A stretch of DNA of 64,000 bases, from positions 1-64,000 of the forward strand of contig NZ_PIPK01000004.1 of NCBI RefSeq assembly GCF_003987335.1, given 5' to 3'. Positions 25,371 through 33,824 of this stretch are shown here, piece after piece. Every line of letters starts with the position of its first letter. Position 1 is the first letter of the stretch. The notes beneath the pieces were generated by a model. It had not been told where the DNA came from, made no database searches, and saw only the letters and a list, made by a program, of their open reading frames with translations. The DNA comes from Aliidiomarina maris. GTDB taxonomy: Bacteria; Pseudomonadota; Gammaproteobacteria; Enterobacterales; Alteromonadaceae. Position numbers and translations under genes: made by a program.

Positions 25371-26669
25371 ATGAAAATAGCGGTCATTGGGTCTGGGATT
25401 GGCGGACTAACTAGCGCCTACTTATTAAGCAAAGCGCACGACGTCGAAGTATTTGAAGCAAACGATTATATTGGTGGTCACACCGCAACCGTAGATGTCG
25501 ACGGCTTGGCTATCGACACTGGTTTTATTGTGTTTAATGACCGAACCTATCCACGTTTTCGTCATCTAATGCGAGAGTTAGGCGTGGCGTGGAAAGACAC
25601 TGAAATGAGTTTTAGCGTCCATAATCCAGACACTGGTTTAGAGTACAACGGACACAGTTTAGCGACCTTGTTCGCGCAAAAACGCAATTTGCTGAGACCT
25701 TCTTTTTACCGCATGCTGCGGGATATATTGCGTTTTAATCAAGCTGCGAAAAATGAGTATGAGGCCAACCGCGACCGGTTAGATGAACTAGACAACACCA
25801 CGTTGACTGAGTTTGTTGATGCGTTGAAGGTCGGGCCACTGTTTAAAGACAACTACTTATACCCGATGTGCGCCGCCATTTGGTCAGCTACGTTAAAAGA
25901 AGCGGCTCATTTTCCACTAGGCTTTTTCCTGCGCTTTTTCATGCACCACGGTCTGCTTAATGTGAGTGACAGACCACAGTGGGCTGTGATTGAAGGCGGT
26001 TCACGTGCGTATGTTGAACCAATGACGCGCACGTTTGCGGATAAAATTCACCTAAATACGGCAATTGTTAAGGTTGTACGCCACGAGAATAGCGTCGAAC
26101 TCACTACAGCCAAGGGTGAGGTCAAGCTTTTTGACCACGTGGTTTTGGCCTGTCATAGCGACCAAGCCCTGGCCATGCTGGCAGACGCCTCGGCTCAAGA
26201 GCAGGCAGTGCTCGGTGCGATTGGTTATCAAGCCAATGAAGTGGTGTTGCATAATGACGAGGCTTTATTGCCAAAGCGAAAAGCTGCCTGGGCCAGTTGG
26301 AACTACTGGCTACCGCCGACCAAAGCTGGCGTTGCGCGAGACGAACAGTTGGCTTCAGTCACCTACAACATGAACATTTTACAAGGCCTCGATGCCGGTA
26401 AAACTTACTGTGTGACCTTAAACAACACAGCGCAAATAAAGCCAGAGCTCATTTTGCGTTCGTTCATTTATCATCACCCGGAATACTCGTTGAAGTCTAT
26501 GGCTGCGCGTAAGCAAAGAGACACGATTTGTGGTCATCAGCGTACCCATTTCGCAGGGGCCTACTGGTATAACGGCTTCCATGAAGACGGCGTGCGTAGC
26601 GCTTTTGATGTCGCTGCACGATTTAATTTAGCGCCACATGTAGCGGAGCTTGAGCGCAGTCATGGATAG
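25371..26669 (+). CDS. FAD-dependent amine-oxidase-like oxidoreductase
   Basis: The 432-residue flavoprotein begins with a Rossmann fingerprint IGSGIGGLTSAYLLSKAHDVEVFEA, then GGHTATVDVDGLAIDTGFIVFN, typical of the NAD(P)-binding/amine-oxidase group in cyclopropane-synthase clusters. The C-terminal FAD clamp is seen in FAGAYWYNGFHEDGVRSA. A homologue in the R. sphaeroides RpoE regulon (the RSP_1091-1087 group beside cfaA) is linked to furan fatty acid formation or turnover. Its stop overlaps the DUF1365 start by eight bases. Confidence 0.85.
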   Translation: MKIAVIGSGIGGLTSAYLLSKAHDVEVFEANDYIGGHTATVDVDGLAIDTGFIVFNDRTYPRFRHLMRELGVAWKDTEMSFSVHNPDTGLEYNGHSLATLFAQKRNLLRPSFYRMLRDILRFNQAAKNEYEANRDRLDELDNTTLTEFVDALKVGPLFKDNYLYPMCAAIWSATLKEAAHFPLGFFLRFFMHHGLLNVSDRPQWAVIEGGSRAYVEPMTRTFADKIHLNTAIVKVVRHENSVELTTAKGEVKLFDHVVLACHSDQALAMLADASAQEQAVLGAIGYQANEVVLHNDEALLPKRKAAWASWNYWLPPTKAGVARDEQLASVTYNMNILQGLDAGKTYCVTLNNTAQIKPELILRSFIYHHPEYSLKSMAARKQRDTICGHQRTHFAGAYWYNGFHEDGVRSAFDVAARFNLAPHVAELERSHG

Positions 26670-27408
26670 TGCGATATACCAAGGCTCAGTGCGCCACCGC
26701 CGCATGACGCCGCGCTCCCACAGCTTTAACTATCCTTTTATGCAGTGGTGGCTTGCCCTTGATGAATTAGAGCAAATAGCCCAATTGAGCAAGCGTTTTA
26801 AAGTTGACGCCAAGTTTGCTGCGCTGGCGTTTAACAGCCGCGATTACCTGCCAGGCTTGTGGGGGGGTGCGACGTCGCTGGAGCAAGCGGTCTTAGCACA
26901 GATGAATCATCTTCATTCGCAACACGCTGGCCAAGCAGAACTCACCGGGCGGATTTTCTTTCTGGGCAACCTGCGCTGTTGGGGGATGTTCTTCAGTCCG
27001 ATTAATTGCTATTTCTTGCAGCAAGGCGACAAATTCACCCATATGATGGCCGAGGTGAGTAATACCCCGTGGAATCAGCGGCATTACTATTTAGTTGATT
27101 TAGCGACTCAAGACCCAACTGAGAAGGCCTTCCATGTGTCGCCGTTTAATCCAATGGACATGGTATATCAGTGGAAAATTTCACAGCCCAGCCAAAGCGC
27201 CTTAGTTCATATTGAGGCACATAAAGCTGGTCAACTGGTGTTTGACGCCAGTATGGCGTTAAAACGTCAGACATTGAACCAGCAAGGTATTAATAACGTA
27301 CTAAAAACATTCCCAGTGATGACCATTCGTATCGTTTGGGGAATTTATTGGCAGGCATTAAAGCTATTCGTGAAGCGAGTCCCATTTTATTCGAACACCC
27401 GAACATAA
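26662..27408 (+). CDS. DUF1365 family protein
   Basis: The 248-residue protein starts MDSAIYQGSVRHRRMTPRSH with the DUF1365 pattern (R-H-x-R, then FNYPFMQWWLALDELE). The central MFFSPINCYFLQQGD and FHVSPFNPMDMVYQW segments are also typical. Its biochemical role is unknown. It nearly always accompanies the amine-oxidase-like gene and cfa, so it probably acts on fatty acyl chains. The ATG at 26662 is preferred to the TTG at 26650 because the family starts at this point. Confidence 0.85.
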   Translation: MDSAIYQGSVRHRRMTPRSHSFNYPFMQWWLALDELEQIAQLSKRFKVDAKFAALAFNSRDYLPGLWGGATSLEQAVLAQMNHLHSQHAGQAELTGRIFFLGNLRCWGMFFSPINCYFLQQGDKFTHMMAEVSNTPWNQRHYYLVDLATQDPTEKAFHVSPFNPMDMVYQWKISQPSQSALVHIEAHKAGQLVFDASMALKRQTLNQQGINNVLKTFPVMTIRIVWGIYWQALKLFVKRVPFYSNTRT

Positions 27409-27476
27409 GGCTGCCGTAAAAGGACAAGATACTGGCTCGTAACGAAGCTAGATTTTAATAAAAAGGTATTGTCAGC

Positions 27477-28757
27477 ATGACCGAACAACAACGAGCAATG
27501 AGCGCCACGCAAACCGCAAACTTTGCTGAAAAGGTAAGTCGCGATATCGCACTCCGCGCTTTAACCCAATTACAGCATGGTTACCTTGTTTTGACTGAAG
27601 ACGGGGTAGTGGTAGGAGAGTTTGGTAACAAACAGGACCCATTGAAGGCGCGCATTGATGTGCACCACACGCGCATGTATCGGCGCTTTATTTTCAATGG
27701 TGACATTGGTGCCGGTGAGTCATACATCGACCGTGACTGGAGCAGTCCAGATTTGACCTCGGTGATTCGGTTATTTGCCCAGAACTTAGACGCGATGGAC
27801 GCCATTAGCCAGCGTTACGGCTGGTTAACATGGCCATTCCAAAAGCTGGCGTTTTTAGCTCGCCGCAATTCAAAGTCCAAAGCCAAGCAAAACATATTAT
27901 CGCATTATGATTTAGGCAATGAGCTTTACACCCGTTTTCTGGACCCGTTAATGCAGTACTCCAGTGCGGTGTATCCAAATCCTGCAGCAAGCTTGGACCA
28001 GGCGCAACAGCACAAATTGCAGCGCTTATGCGACATGCTCGACATTCAGCCAGGCGATCACGTCGTTGAGATTGGCACAGGTTGGGGCGGTCTTGCTGTA
28101 TACATCGCACAACATTACGACTGCCATGTCACCACTACCACGATTTCAGACGCACAGTTGGCGTATGCGCAAAGTAAGGTGGAGTCCTTGGGTCTTAGTG
28201 ACAAAGTCACATTGCTCAACCAAGACTATCGAGATCTAACTGGTCAGTTTGACAAGCTTGTGTCGGTTGAAATGATCGAAGCGGTGGGTAAAGAGTATTT
28301 ACCAAGCTTCTTTAAGCAATGTAGTCGTCTGCTGAAACCGCAAGGGCGGATGGTGCTTCAGGCGATCACCATTGCGGATCAGCGAATGCAGCGCTACAAC
28401 CGCGACGTTGATTTTATTCAGCAACACGTCTTTCCTGGTGGTTATTTACCATCCAATGAACTGTTACACACCTTGACGCGTAAACATACGGATATGGTCA
28501 TACGCCAAGTGGATGATATCGGCTTACATTATGCCCGCACGCTGGAAGATTGGCGTGTAGCTTTTAATGCGAAGCATAGCGAACTGCAGACACTTGGGTA
28601 TGACGAGCGCTTTTCACGCTTCTGGAATTATTACCTGAGCTATTGTGAGGGCGGGTTTATTGAGCGCCGCGTGAGTGCGGTTCAGTTGATGGCAACCAAG
28701 CCGTCAGCTAAGGAGGCGTTACGAACAGTATCTGGCAATTATTGCGCAACCAGCTAA
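27477..28757 (+). CDS. cfa: Cyclopropane-fatty-acyl-phospholipid synthase family protein
   Basis: The 426-residue protein transfers a methylene or methyl group from S-adenosylmethionine to unsaturated acyl chains of membrane phospholipids. The methyltransferase core has VVEIGTGWGGLAVYIAQ (motif I), ISDAQLAYAQSKVESLGL and SVEMIEAVGKEYLPSFFK. The segment preceding it, HYDLGNELYTRFLDP, is the family hallmark, as is the end-region YYLSYCEGGFIERR. A 68-base gap before the ATG, with AAAAGGTATTG upstream, might house an extra promoter. In R. sphaeroides cfaA is an RpoE-ChrR target that protects against singlet oxygen. Confidence 0.93.
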   Translation: MTEQQRAMSATQTANFAEKVSRDIALRALTQLQHGYLVLTEDGVVVGEFGNKQDPLKARIDVHHTRMYRRFIFNGDIGAGESYIDRDWSSPDLTSVIRLFAQNLDAMDAISQRYGWLTWPFQKLAFLARRNSKSKAKQNILSHYDLGNELYTRFLDPLMQYSSAVYPNPAASLDQAQQHKLQRLCDMLDIQPGDHVVEIGTGWGGLAVYIAQHYDCHVTTTTISDAQLAYAQSKVESLGLSDKVTLLNQDYRDLTGQFDKLVSVEMIEAVGKEYLPSFFKQCSRLLKPQGRMVLQAITIADQRMQRYNRDVDFIQQHVFPGGYLPSNELLHTLTRKHTDMVIRQVDDIGLHYARTLEDWRVAFNAKHSELQTLGYDERFSRFWNYYLSYCEGGFIERRVSAVQLMATKPSAKEALRTVSGNYCATS

Positions 28758-29266
28758 GCCAAATTACCCGGCTTGTTCATTTCTTTTTCTTTGATTTAGT
28801 CTGGTTTCTAGCTGTTTGGGGTCGGGAAGATTGGTTGTGGTTGACGGCGTTAAGTGTGGTAGCACTATACGCCAGCGCTTGGCGGTATTTGTGGGCTCGA
28901 CGATACATGTTAATCACGTTAATTGGCGTGGGCTTGCTAGCTGAATACCTGATGGTTGCAATGGGCGCGATCCGTTTTACCGGCACTGACTTGCTTCCAG
29001 CGTGGTTAATTCTACTATGGCTTGGTTTCGCCGCGATGGCATTGGTTGTATTCACATGGCTGAAGGGGCGTTATGTGTTGGCGTTCATTGCAGGTGTGAT
29101 CTTCGGGCCAATTACATACTTTGCTGGCGTTGGTTTAGGTGCCGCTGAGCGCTTAACTAGCCCGATGTTAATGGCTGTAGGCTACTCATTGATTTGGGGA
29201 CTATTAATGCTGCTGGTAGTTCGTATGGTTGCACTTGGACAGGATAAGGAACAACGCTATGTGTAA
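28742..29266 (+). CDS. DUF2878 integral membrane protein
   Basis: The roughly 174-residue protein has about five to six hydrophobic helices and the DUF2878 features VHFFFFDLVWFLAVWG and FGPITYFAGVGLGAAERL. The function is unknown. It overlaps the end of cfa by 16 bases if TTG at 28742 is the start. That codon lacks a ribosome site, whereas an AGGAGG lies at 28711-28716 followed by an in-frame ACG (28721) and no ATG, so the true start is unsettled. Its stop overlaps the next ATG by eight bases. Confidence 0.75.
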   Translation: MRNQLSQITRLVHFFFFDLVWFLAVWGREDWLWLTALSVVALYASAWRYLWARRYMLITLIGVGLLAEYLMVAMGAIRFTGTDLLPAWLILLWLGFAAMALVVFTWLKGRYVLAFIAGVIFGPITYFAGVGLGAAERLTSPMLMAVGYSLIWGLLMLLVVRMVALGQDKEQRYV

Positions 29267-29801
29267 GTTAAATCGTATTTGGGTATCTTGCTGCGCAGCA
29301 ATCATGTTTGCTGCGAGTGTTCTTATGGTGCCAACGGCGCAGGCACAGCAGCAATGCTATGCTGACGTGACAGACGATCTTAGCAAGGTCGGTGAGACCC
29401 GTTTGCGTGTGTATTTCTTTCGTGTCTACGATGCGACCTTATTTACCGCATCAGGCGCTTATCCCGATGAGCAAGAAACCGCGTTGCAACTTAATTACTT
29501 ACGCGACATTCGTGCTCAGCAATTAATTGATACTACGCGCGATGAATGGAACAAATTAGGCTACAGCGTCGACGCTGAGGCCGAGGCTTGGCTTGCACAG
29601 CTTGGTCAAATATGGCCTGACGTCAGCCAAGGTGATTGTCTGATTGCACGCCACGTTGACCAACAGATCAGGTTTTACAACGATCAAGGCTTGCTAGGTG
29701 CAATTGATGATCAGAACTTCGCTGAGCGTTTTCTAGCGATTTGGTTAAGCGAACAATCAAGTTTTCGTCGCAATCGTGACGAGTTAGTGGGAGCACGATA
29801 A
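29259..29801 (+). CDS. Exported chalcone-isomerase-like protein
   Basis: The 180-residue protein has a signal peptide (hydrophobic run to VPTAQAQQ) and a mature domain of the bacterial chalcone isomerase-like family, with ETRLRVYFFRVYDATLFTASGAYP, then ALQLNYLRDIRAQQLIDTT and FYNDQGLLGAIDDQNFAERFLAIWL. Such bacterial proteins are not flavonoid enzymes; related folds bind fatty acids. The ATG at 29259 after AAGGA is taken because it starts the signal peptide. It overlaps both neighbours and is exported, so it may work with the next gene, a lipoprotein. Confidence 0.8.
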   Translation: MCKLNRIWVSCCAAIMFAASVLMVPTAQAQQQCYADVTDDLSKVGETRLRVYFFRVYDATLFTASGAYPDEQETALQLNYLRDIRAQQLIDTTRDEWNKLGYSVDAEAEAWLAQLGQIWPDVSQGDCLIARHVDQQIRFYNDQGLLGAIDDQNFAERFLAIWLSEQSSFRRNRDELVGAR

Positions 29802-30331
29802 TGAAACAATTTTTCGCGGTATGCCTAGCTTTGTTTATTTTAACGGGTTGCTCGGCCAGTATTGATGACTATGCAGGCACCACACCGGAGCTCAAGCTTG
29901 AAGAATTTTTTAATGGACCACTGACTGCTCATGGTGTCGTGCAAAGTCGTTCAGGCGAGGTCACAGGTCGTTTTACTGCCACCATGGTAGGCACATGGGA
30001 CGGCAATGAAGGTGTTCTGGACGAAGACTTTTTTTGGGACGATGGTCGTGAAGAAAAGCGTATTTGGTATTTAACTAAAACGGGGCCGAACACCTACGAG
30101 GGCACCGCCGGTGATGTAGTCGGCACGGCCGTAGGCACGACCTCTGGTTTAGCCCTAAATTGGGTGTATCAGTTGCAAGTCGAAGCTGGTGGGCGTGAAC
30201 TCAAAGTGACGCTTGATGATTGGATGTATCTTATAGACGAAGACCGCATGATTAATCGTACACGTATGACCTATTTTGGCTTTCACGTTGGCGATATCAC
30301 AATTTACATTGAACGTAACCCGCAAAGCTAG
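29801..30331 (+). CDS. DUF3833 family lipoprotein
   Basis: The 176-residue protein has a lipoprotein signal with the lipobox LTGC (FILTGCSAS) and the DUF3833 body: LKLEEFFNGPLTAHGVVQSRSG, then TWDGNEGVLDEDFFWDDG and a C-terminal region with DRMINRTRMTYFGFHVGD. It is predicted to be a small beta-barrel protein resembling lipocalin-like lipid binders, attached to the periplasmic face of a membrane. The start codon overlaps the previous stop by one base. It is the last gene of the light-stress run; no strong terminator was seen after it. Confidence 0.85.
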   Translation: MKQFFAVCLALFILTGCSASIDDYAGTTPELKLEEFFNGPLTAHGVVQSRSGEVTGRFTATMVGTWDGNEGVLDEDFFWDDGREEKRIWYLTKTGPNTYEGTAGDVVGTAVGTTSGLALNWVYQLQVEAGGRELKVTLDDWMYLIDEDRMINRTRMTYFGFHVGDITIYIERNPQS

Positions 30332-30445
30332 GGTTGTAGCACTTGAGTTTTTTGCCAGCTAGCCGATAATGACTAGAGAGTCGAGTTTAACGGTAATAAT
30401 CGGCTTGACGTGTATAGATTTAGTTCATTGCGATAAGAGGCTGTC

Positions 30446-30673
30446 ATGGCTGGTGTTTGTTTTACGTACAATAGTCGTCAGTTTTTGGGTCAAACGGTGT
30501 TCATCAAGCGTGGTGAGCACCAAGGTAAAATGGGTCAAGTCGTACGCGAACTAGATGACGACAACTACGAAATAAGTATGGGAGATTTCGGGCCACAAAA
30601 GCTCAAATTTCACCGTAGTGCCTTTTTAATTCACCGTCACCGTAAGGTACGCGTTCCCCTGGTTCGGGGCTAA
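30446..30673 (+). CDS. Small basic KOW-motif-like protein
   Basis: The 75-residue protein is unknown to me by name. Its centre reads GQTVFIKRGEHQGKMGQVVREL followed by NYEISMGDFGPQKLKF, which has the G-x-x-V-x-I-x-x-G-x-x-x-G-x-x-G-x-V spacing of a KOW motif, the RNA or protein contact of NusG, L24 and L26. The C-terminus is rich in Arg and His (FLIHRHRKVRVPLV). RNA or ribosome binding is therefore possible. An AAGAGG site precedes the ATG. It stands alone. Confidence 0.6.
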   Translation: MAGVCFTYNSRQFLGQTVFIKRGEHQGKMGQVVRELDDDNYEISMGDFGPQKLKFHRSAFLIHRHRKVRVPLVRG

Positions 30674-30730
30674 GCTCAATTAGAGCAACAGGGCATCGAG
30701 TCAGTAACTCGAGCCCATGCAACCCACAAC

Positions 30731-31102
30731 CTATTTATGACGAGTGCCTTGCATGCCACGTGGCGGCTTGCAATCTGCTGGTAGTGCGGTTAAATATTTC
30801 TGCCAGCTTTCAGCCGCGAAATTTCCACCCGCTGATTTCTTGGTTTTTGATTTAGTTGCTTTCTTTGGCTTTGTTGCCGAACTTGTCTTGGCCTTTGTCT
30901 TGGGTTTTGTATCGGCTTTTGCTGTCGATTTTGATGACTTCAACTCTTGAGTCCACTCGTCAAGTTGCGCTAAGCGCATATTCTTGCCGCCATCAACGCT
31001 ATACCAGCCGTTATTAGCCTCAACTTTGGGCGCTTTGCCATGGGCCTTTTTATACGCAGTTTCAAAGTCTTCAAGTACCTGATCTTTATCCAGCTCACTC
31101 AT
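30731..31102 (-). CDS. Histone-H1-like Lys-rich small protein
   Basis: The 123-residue protein has a structured N-terminal half (DQVLEDFETAYKKAHGKAP, then NNGWYSVDGGKNMRLAQLDEWTQEL) and a low-complexity tail of Lys, Ala, Thr and Ser (about 55-92, with TKPKTKAKTSSATKPKKATK). A short conserved end, SWQKYLTALPADCKPPRG, follows. The tail resembles histone H1 and AlgP-like DNA-binding proteins, so nucleoid or RNA binding is plausible. No known family name is certain. Its ATG lies 161 bases from the divergent Nif3-like gene. Confidence 0.6.
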   Translation of the reverse strand: MSELDKDQVLEDFETAYKKAHGKAPKVEANNGWYSVDGGKNMRLAQLDEWTQELKSSKSTAKADTKPKTKAKTSSATKPKKATKSKTKKSAGGNFAAESWQKYLTALPADCKPPRGMQGTRHK

Positions 31103-31263
31103 TCGGTTAGTCCTTCGTTTGGTCCTGTTGTGTTACTATTTATTTTCGCAAGATATTTATATAACCGACTTTTTAACAACTGTCTAATTTTCCAGCTTGT
31201 TGCCCAGCGAGCCTGTCAACAAATTTGGACTCATGTGACTAGCCATTAAGTCAAGGAGAGCTC

Positions 31264-32025
31264 ATGTCTGTATCCCGTAGCGAATTACTCGACACATTAA
31301 ATACTTGGTTACGGCCTCAGGACTATCAGGATTACTGTCCAAATGGTCTTCAAGTGGAAGGACAGGCAACTATTGGCCATATCGTAACTGGGGTGACTGC
31401 GTCCCAGGCGTTAATCGATGCAGCCGTTGAGCGCGGTGCTGATACGTTATTAGTGCATCATGGTTATTTCTGGAAAGGCGAGTCGGCGGTCATTACTGGC
31501 ATGAAGTATCAGCGCATCAAGCGGTTACTTGCCCACGATATGAACCTGATCGCGTATCATTTGCCCCTCGACGGGCATCCGGAACTGGGTAATAACATAG
31601 GCTTAGCGCGAGCACTTAGCTTAAAGGATATTCAGCCCGTGACGCAGATAATGCCTCAGGGTATCGTTTATCAAGGGCTAGCAGGCAATGTGGAACTCGA
31701 TGAGTTTGCTGCGCTCTTAAGCGCTGCGGTGGGTCGTAACTTGGTAGCTAAGGTATCAGGTGGTGGCCATCAAGTTCAGCGTGTTGCCCTGTGCACCGGT
31801 GGTGGGCAAAGTTTCATTGATGCTGCCTGTGATGCAGGCGCCGACACCTTTATAAGTGGTGAAATATCAGAGCAAACTGTGCATGTTGCACGTGAACGCG
31901 GTATTCACTATTTAGCGGCAGGCCATCATGCAACGGAACGTTTCGGCGCGCGAGCACTGGGTGAAGCGCTCGCCCAGACGTTGAACATTAACGTGGAGTT
32001 TATTGACATTGACAGTCCCGCATAA
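31264..32025 (+). CDS. Nif3-like dinuclear metal-centre protein (YbgI family)
   Basis: The 253-residue protein has the GTP cyclohydrolase I type 2/NIF3 signatures: DYCPNGLQVEG, then the first metal ligands in LLVHHGYFWKG, LIAYHLPLDGHPELGNNIGLA and the late His of AAGHHATERFG. Members form hexameric rings with a two-metal site, and the physiological reaction is uncertain. An AAGGAGAGC site precedes the ATG. The last 23 bases overlap cmoM. Confidence 0.92.
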   Translation: MSVSRSELLDTLNTWLRPQDYQDYCPNGLQVEGQATIGHIVTGVTASQALIDAAVERGADTLLVHHGYFWKGESAVITGMKYQRIKRLLAHDMNLIAYHLPLDGHPELGNNIGLARALSLKDIQPVTQIMPQGIVYQGLAGNVELDEFAALLSAAVGRNLVAKVSGGGHQVQRVALCTGGGQSFIDAACDAGADTFISGEISEQTVHVARERGIHYLAAGHHATERFGARALGEALAQTLNINVEFIDIDSPA

Positions 32026-32788
32026 ACCACATGATCGCGCGTTCGCCGACGATGTAGCACGGTTTGAGAAAAATATTTACCAGACCTCAAAAGGGGTTAT
32101 TCGCCAAGCAGTTTTAGCAGCTGACCTGGCCGCGTTAATTGCGAGTGAAAAACCACTACGGGTGTTAGACGTGGGTGCTGGTATTGGTCAGGTTAATCAG
32201 CTGTTCGCCAGGCAAGGTCATCAGGTTGTGCACACCGACATTGCGCCGCAAATGGTACAAGCGGCGCAACAAGCGCATCAACAAGCTGGCTTGTGTGCAC
32301 AGTATCGTTATGAGGTGGCGGGGTTACAGGCGCTACCAGAGCGGCTCGCTGGGCAAACATTTGATGTCATTTTATGCCATGCAGTACTTGAATGGCTGGC
32401 GCAACCAGAACGTGCCCTTGCAACGCTGCGGCCATTGTTGGCTGAGCAGGGTTGGGTGTCGCTGATGTTTTATAATCGCCGTGCCAAAGAGATGGCAAAC
32501 TTAGTGTACGGTAACTTTGATTATGTTAGGGCAGGGCTTGAAGTCAAAAAGAAAGTACGCTTTAGTCCTCAGCGGCCTCTTTATATTGAGCACGTAAAAG
32601 ATTGGGCATTGGCTCAACAGCTCACCGTATTCAAGCACAGTGGCGTGCGGTGCATTCATGATTATTTGCGCGAGCGGGAAGACCAAGCTCGTGACGATTT
32701 AGTTGCAATGGAGCTTTTGTATCGCCAGCAAGACCCGTTCCGGCAATTGGGTCGTTACCAGCATTTGCTACTGCGTAGTGAGCGCTAA
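32003..32788 (+). CDS. cmoM: tRNA uridine 5-oxyacetic acid(34) methyltransferase CmoM
   Basis: The protein has about 261 residues and methylates cmo5U34 at the wobble position of several tRNAs, using S-adenosylmethionine. It aligns well with E. coli CmoM (formerly SmtA): FEKNIYQTSKGVIRQAVL at the start, motif I LRVLDVGAGIGQVN, then ILCHAVLEWLAQPE, LMFYNRRAKEM, GNFDYVRAGL and the C-terminal HDYLRERED. The start is TTG at 32003 or 32009 behind GTGGAG, both within the end of the Nif3-like gene, implying coupled translation. Confidence 0.9.
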   Translation: MTLTVPHKPHDRAFADDVARFEKNIYQTSKGVIRQAVLAADLAALIASEKPLRVLDVGAGIGQVNQLFARQGHQVVHTDIAPQMVQAAQQAHQQAGLCAQYRYEVAGLQALPERLAGQTFDVILCHAVLEWLAQPERALATLRPLLAEQGWVSLMFYNRRAKEMANLVYGNFDYVRAGLEVKKKVRFSPQRPLYIEHVKDWALAQQLTVFKHSGVRCIHDYLREREDQARDDLVAMELLYRQQDPFRQLGRYQHLLLRSER

Positions 32789-32840
32789 ACAATGATTGGC
32801 AACTTATAATTTAGTCATTTGGCTTAACCTAGGAGTGATA

Positions 32841-33716
32841 ATGAGTAAGAAATTAGCATTTATCGGTATGGGCGTGATGGGCTACCCCATGGCAGGTCAC
32901 TTACAGCAAGCCGGTTATGATGTCTGCGTATATAACCGTACCGCGAGTAAAGCAGAGGCTTGGTGTGATCAGCATGGCGGCCGCGCGGCAAGCACCCCAG
33001 CAGCGGCAGCTTTGGATGCAGAGGTCGTGTTTGTATGTGTTGGCAACGATGATGATGTACGTAGTGTGGTATATGGCGAAGAGGGCGTGCTTGCCAATAT
33101 GCAACCGGGCAGTATTTTGATTGATCATACCACAGCATCGGCGGATCTAGCGCGCGAACTTGGCGCAGCCTGTGAAAAGCAAGGCGTCGAGTTCCTTGAT
33201 GCACCAGTGTCTGGCGGCCAAGCCGGCGCCGAAAATGCCAAATTGACGATTATGATGGGTGGTAGTGCGGACACCGTTGCTAAAGTGCAACCTATGTTAG
33301 ATGTCATGTCACACCACAGTGGTTTGCAAGGGCCTGTAGGTAGTGGCCAGTTAGCGAAAATGGTGAATCAGATATGTATTGCTGGTGTGTTGTCAGGGTT
33401 ATCAGAGGGCTTAGCATTTGGTAAGCGTGCAGGCCTTGACCCAGAGGCTTTGGTCGCTGCAATTAGCAAAGGCTCTGCGGGTAGTTGGCAAATGGAAAAT
33501 CGCTCTCACACGATGTGGCAGGGTGAATACGACTTTGGCTTTGCGGTGGATTGGATGCGCAAAGATTTAAACATTGCGATGCAAGAAGCGAGAAAAAATG
33601 GCGCAACTTTGCCTGTCACTGCGGTGATTGACCAGCTGTATGCTGAAGTGCAAGCGCTCGGTGGTGAGCGCTGGGACACCTCGTCATTGATGGCACGTTT
33701 AGTCAAATTCCATTAG
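32841..33716 (+). CDS. NAD(P)-dependent beta-hydroxyacid dehydrogenase
   Basis: The 291-residue enzyme is of the 3-hydroxyisobutyrate dehydrogenase family. A Rossmann domain begins KKLAFIGMGVMGYPMAGHL, the substrate loop reads FLDAPVSGGQAGAENA, the catalytic Lys lies in GSGQLAKMVNQ, and the C-terminal helical domain has FAVDWMRKDLNIAMQEA. Members reduce or oxidise small hydroxyacids such as tartronate semialdehyde, succinic semialdehyde or glyoxylate; the actual substrate is unknown. The ATG at 32841 follows TAGGAG and matches the family start. Confidence 0.9.
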   Translation: MSKKLAFIGMGVMGYPMAGHLQQAGYDVCVYNRTASKAEAWCDQHGGRAASTPAAAALDAEVVFVCVGNDDDVRSVVYGEEGVLANMQPGSILIDHTTASADLARELGAACEKQGVEFLDAPVSGGQAGAENAKLTIMMGGSADTVAKVQPMLDVMSHHSGLQGPVGSGQLAKMVNQICIAGVLSGLSEGLAFGKRAGLDPEALVAAISKGSAGSWQMENRSHTMWQGEYDFGFAVDWMRKDLNIAMQEARKNGATLPVTAVIDQLYAEVQALGGERWDTSSLMARLVKFH

Positions 33717-33751
33717 TGACGCACTGAAGCACGATTTTTGTGCTGGCAATA

Positions 33752-33778
33752 AAAAGCCCCACAATTCGCGGGGCTTTT
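33752..33778 (+). terminator. Rho-independent terminator (bidirectional)
   Basis: AAAAGCCCC and GGGGCTTTT close a hairpin between the convergent dehydrogenase and DUF1329 genes, so it can serve both strands. Confidence 0.85.
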
Positions 33779-33824
33779 ACTTAACTGAGCATTTAACTCA
33801 GCATCTAACGAATCGCATTGAATC

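Noticed and set aside
32796-32840. 15-residue N-terminal extension of the hydroxyacid dehydrogenase
   Set aside because: The family starts at the Rossmann strand; the ATG at 32841 has its own TAGGAG site within the extension.
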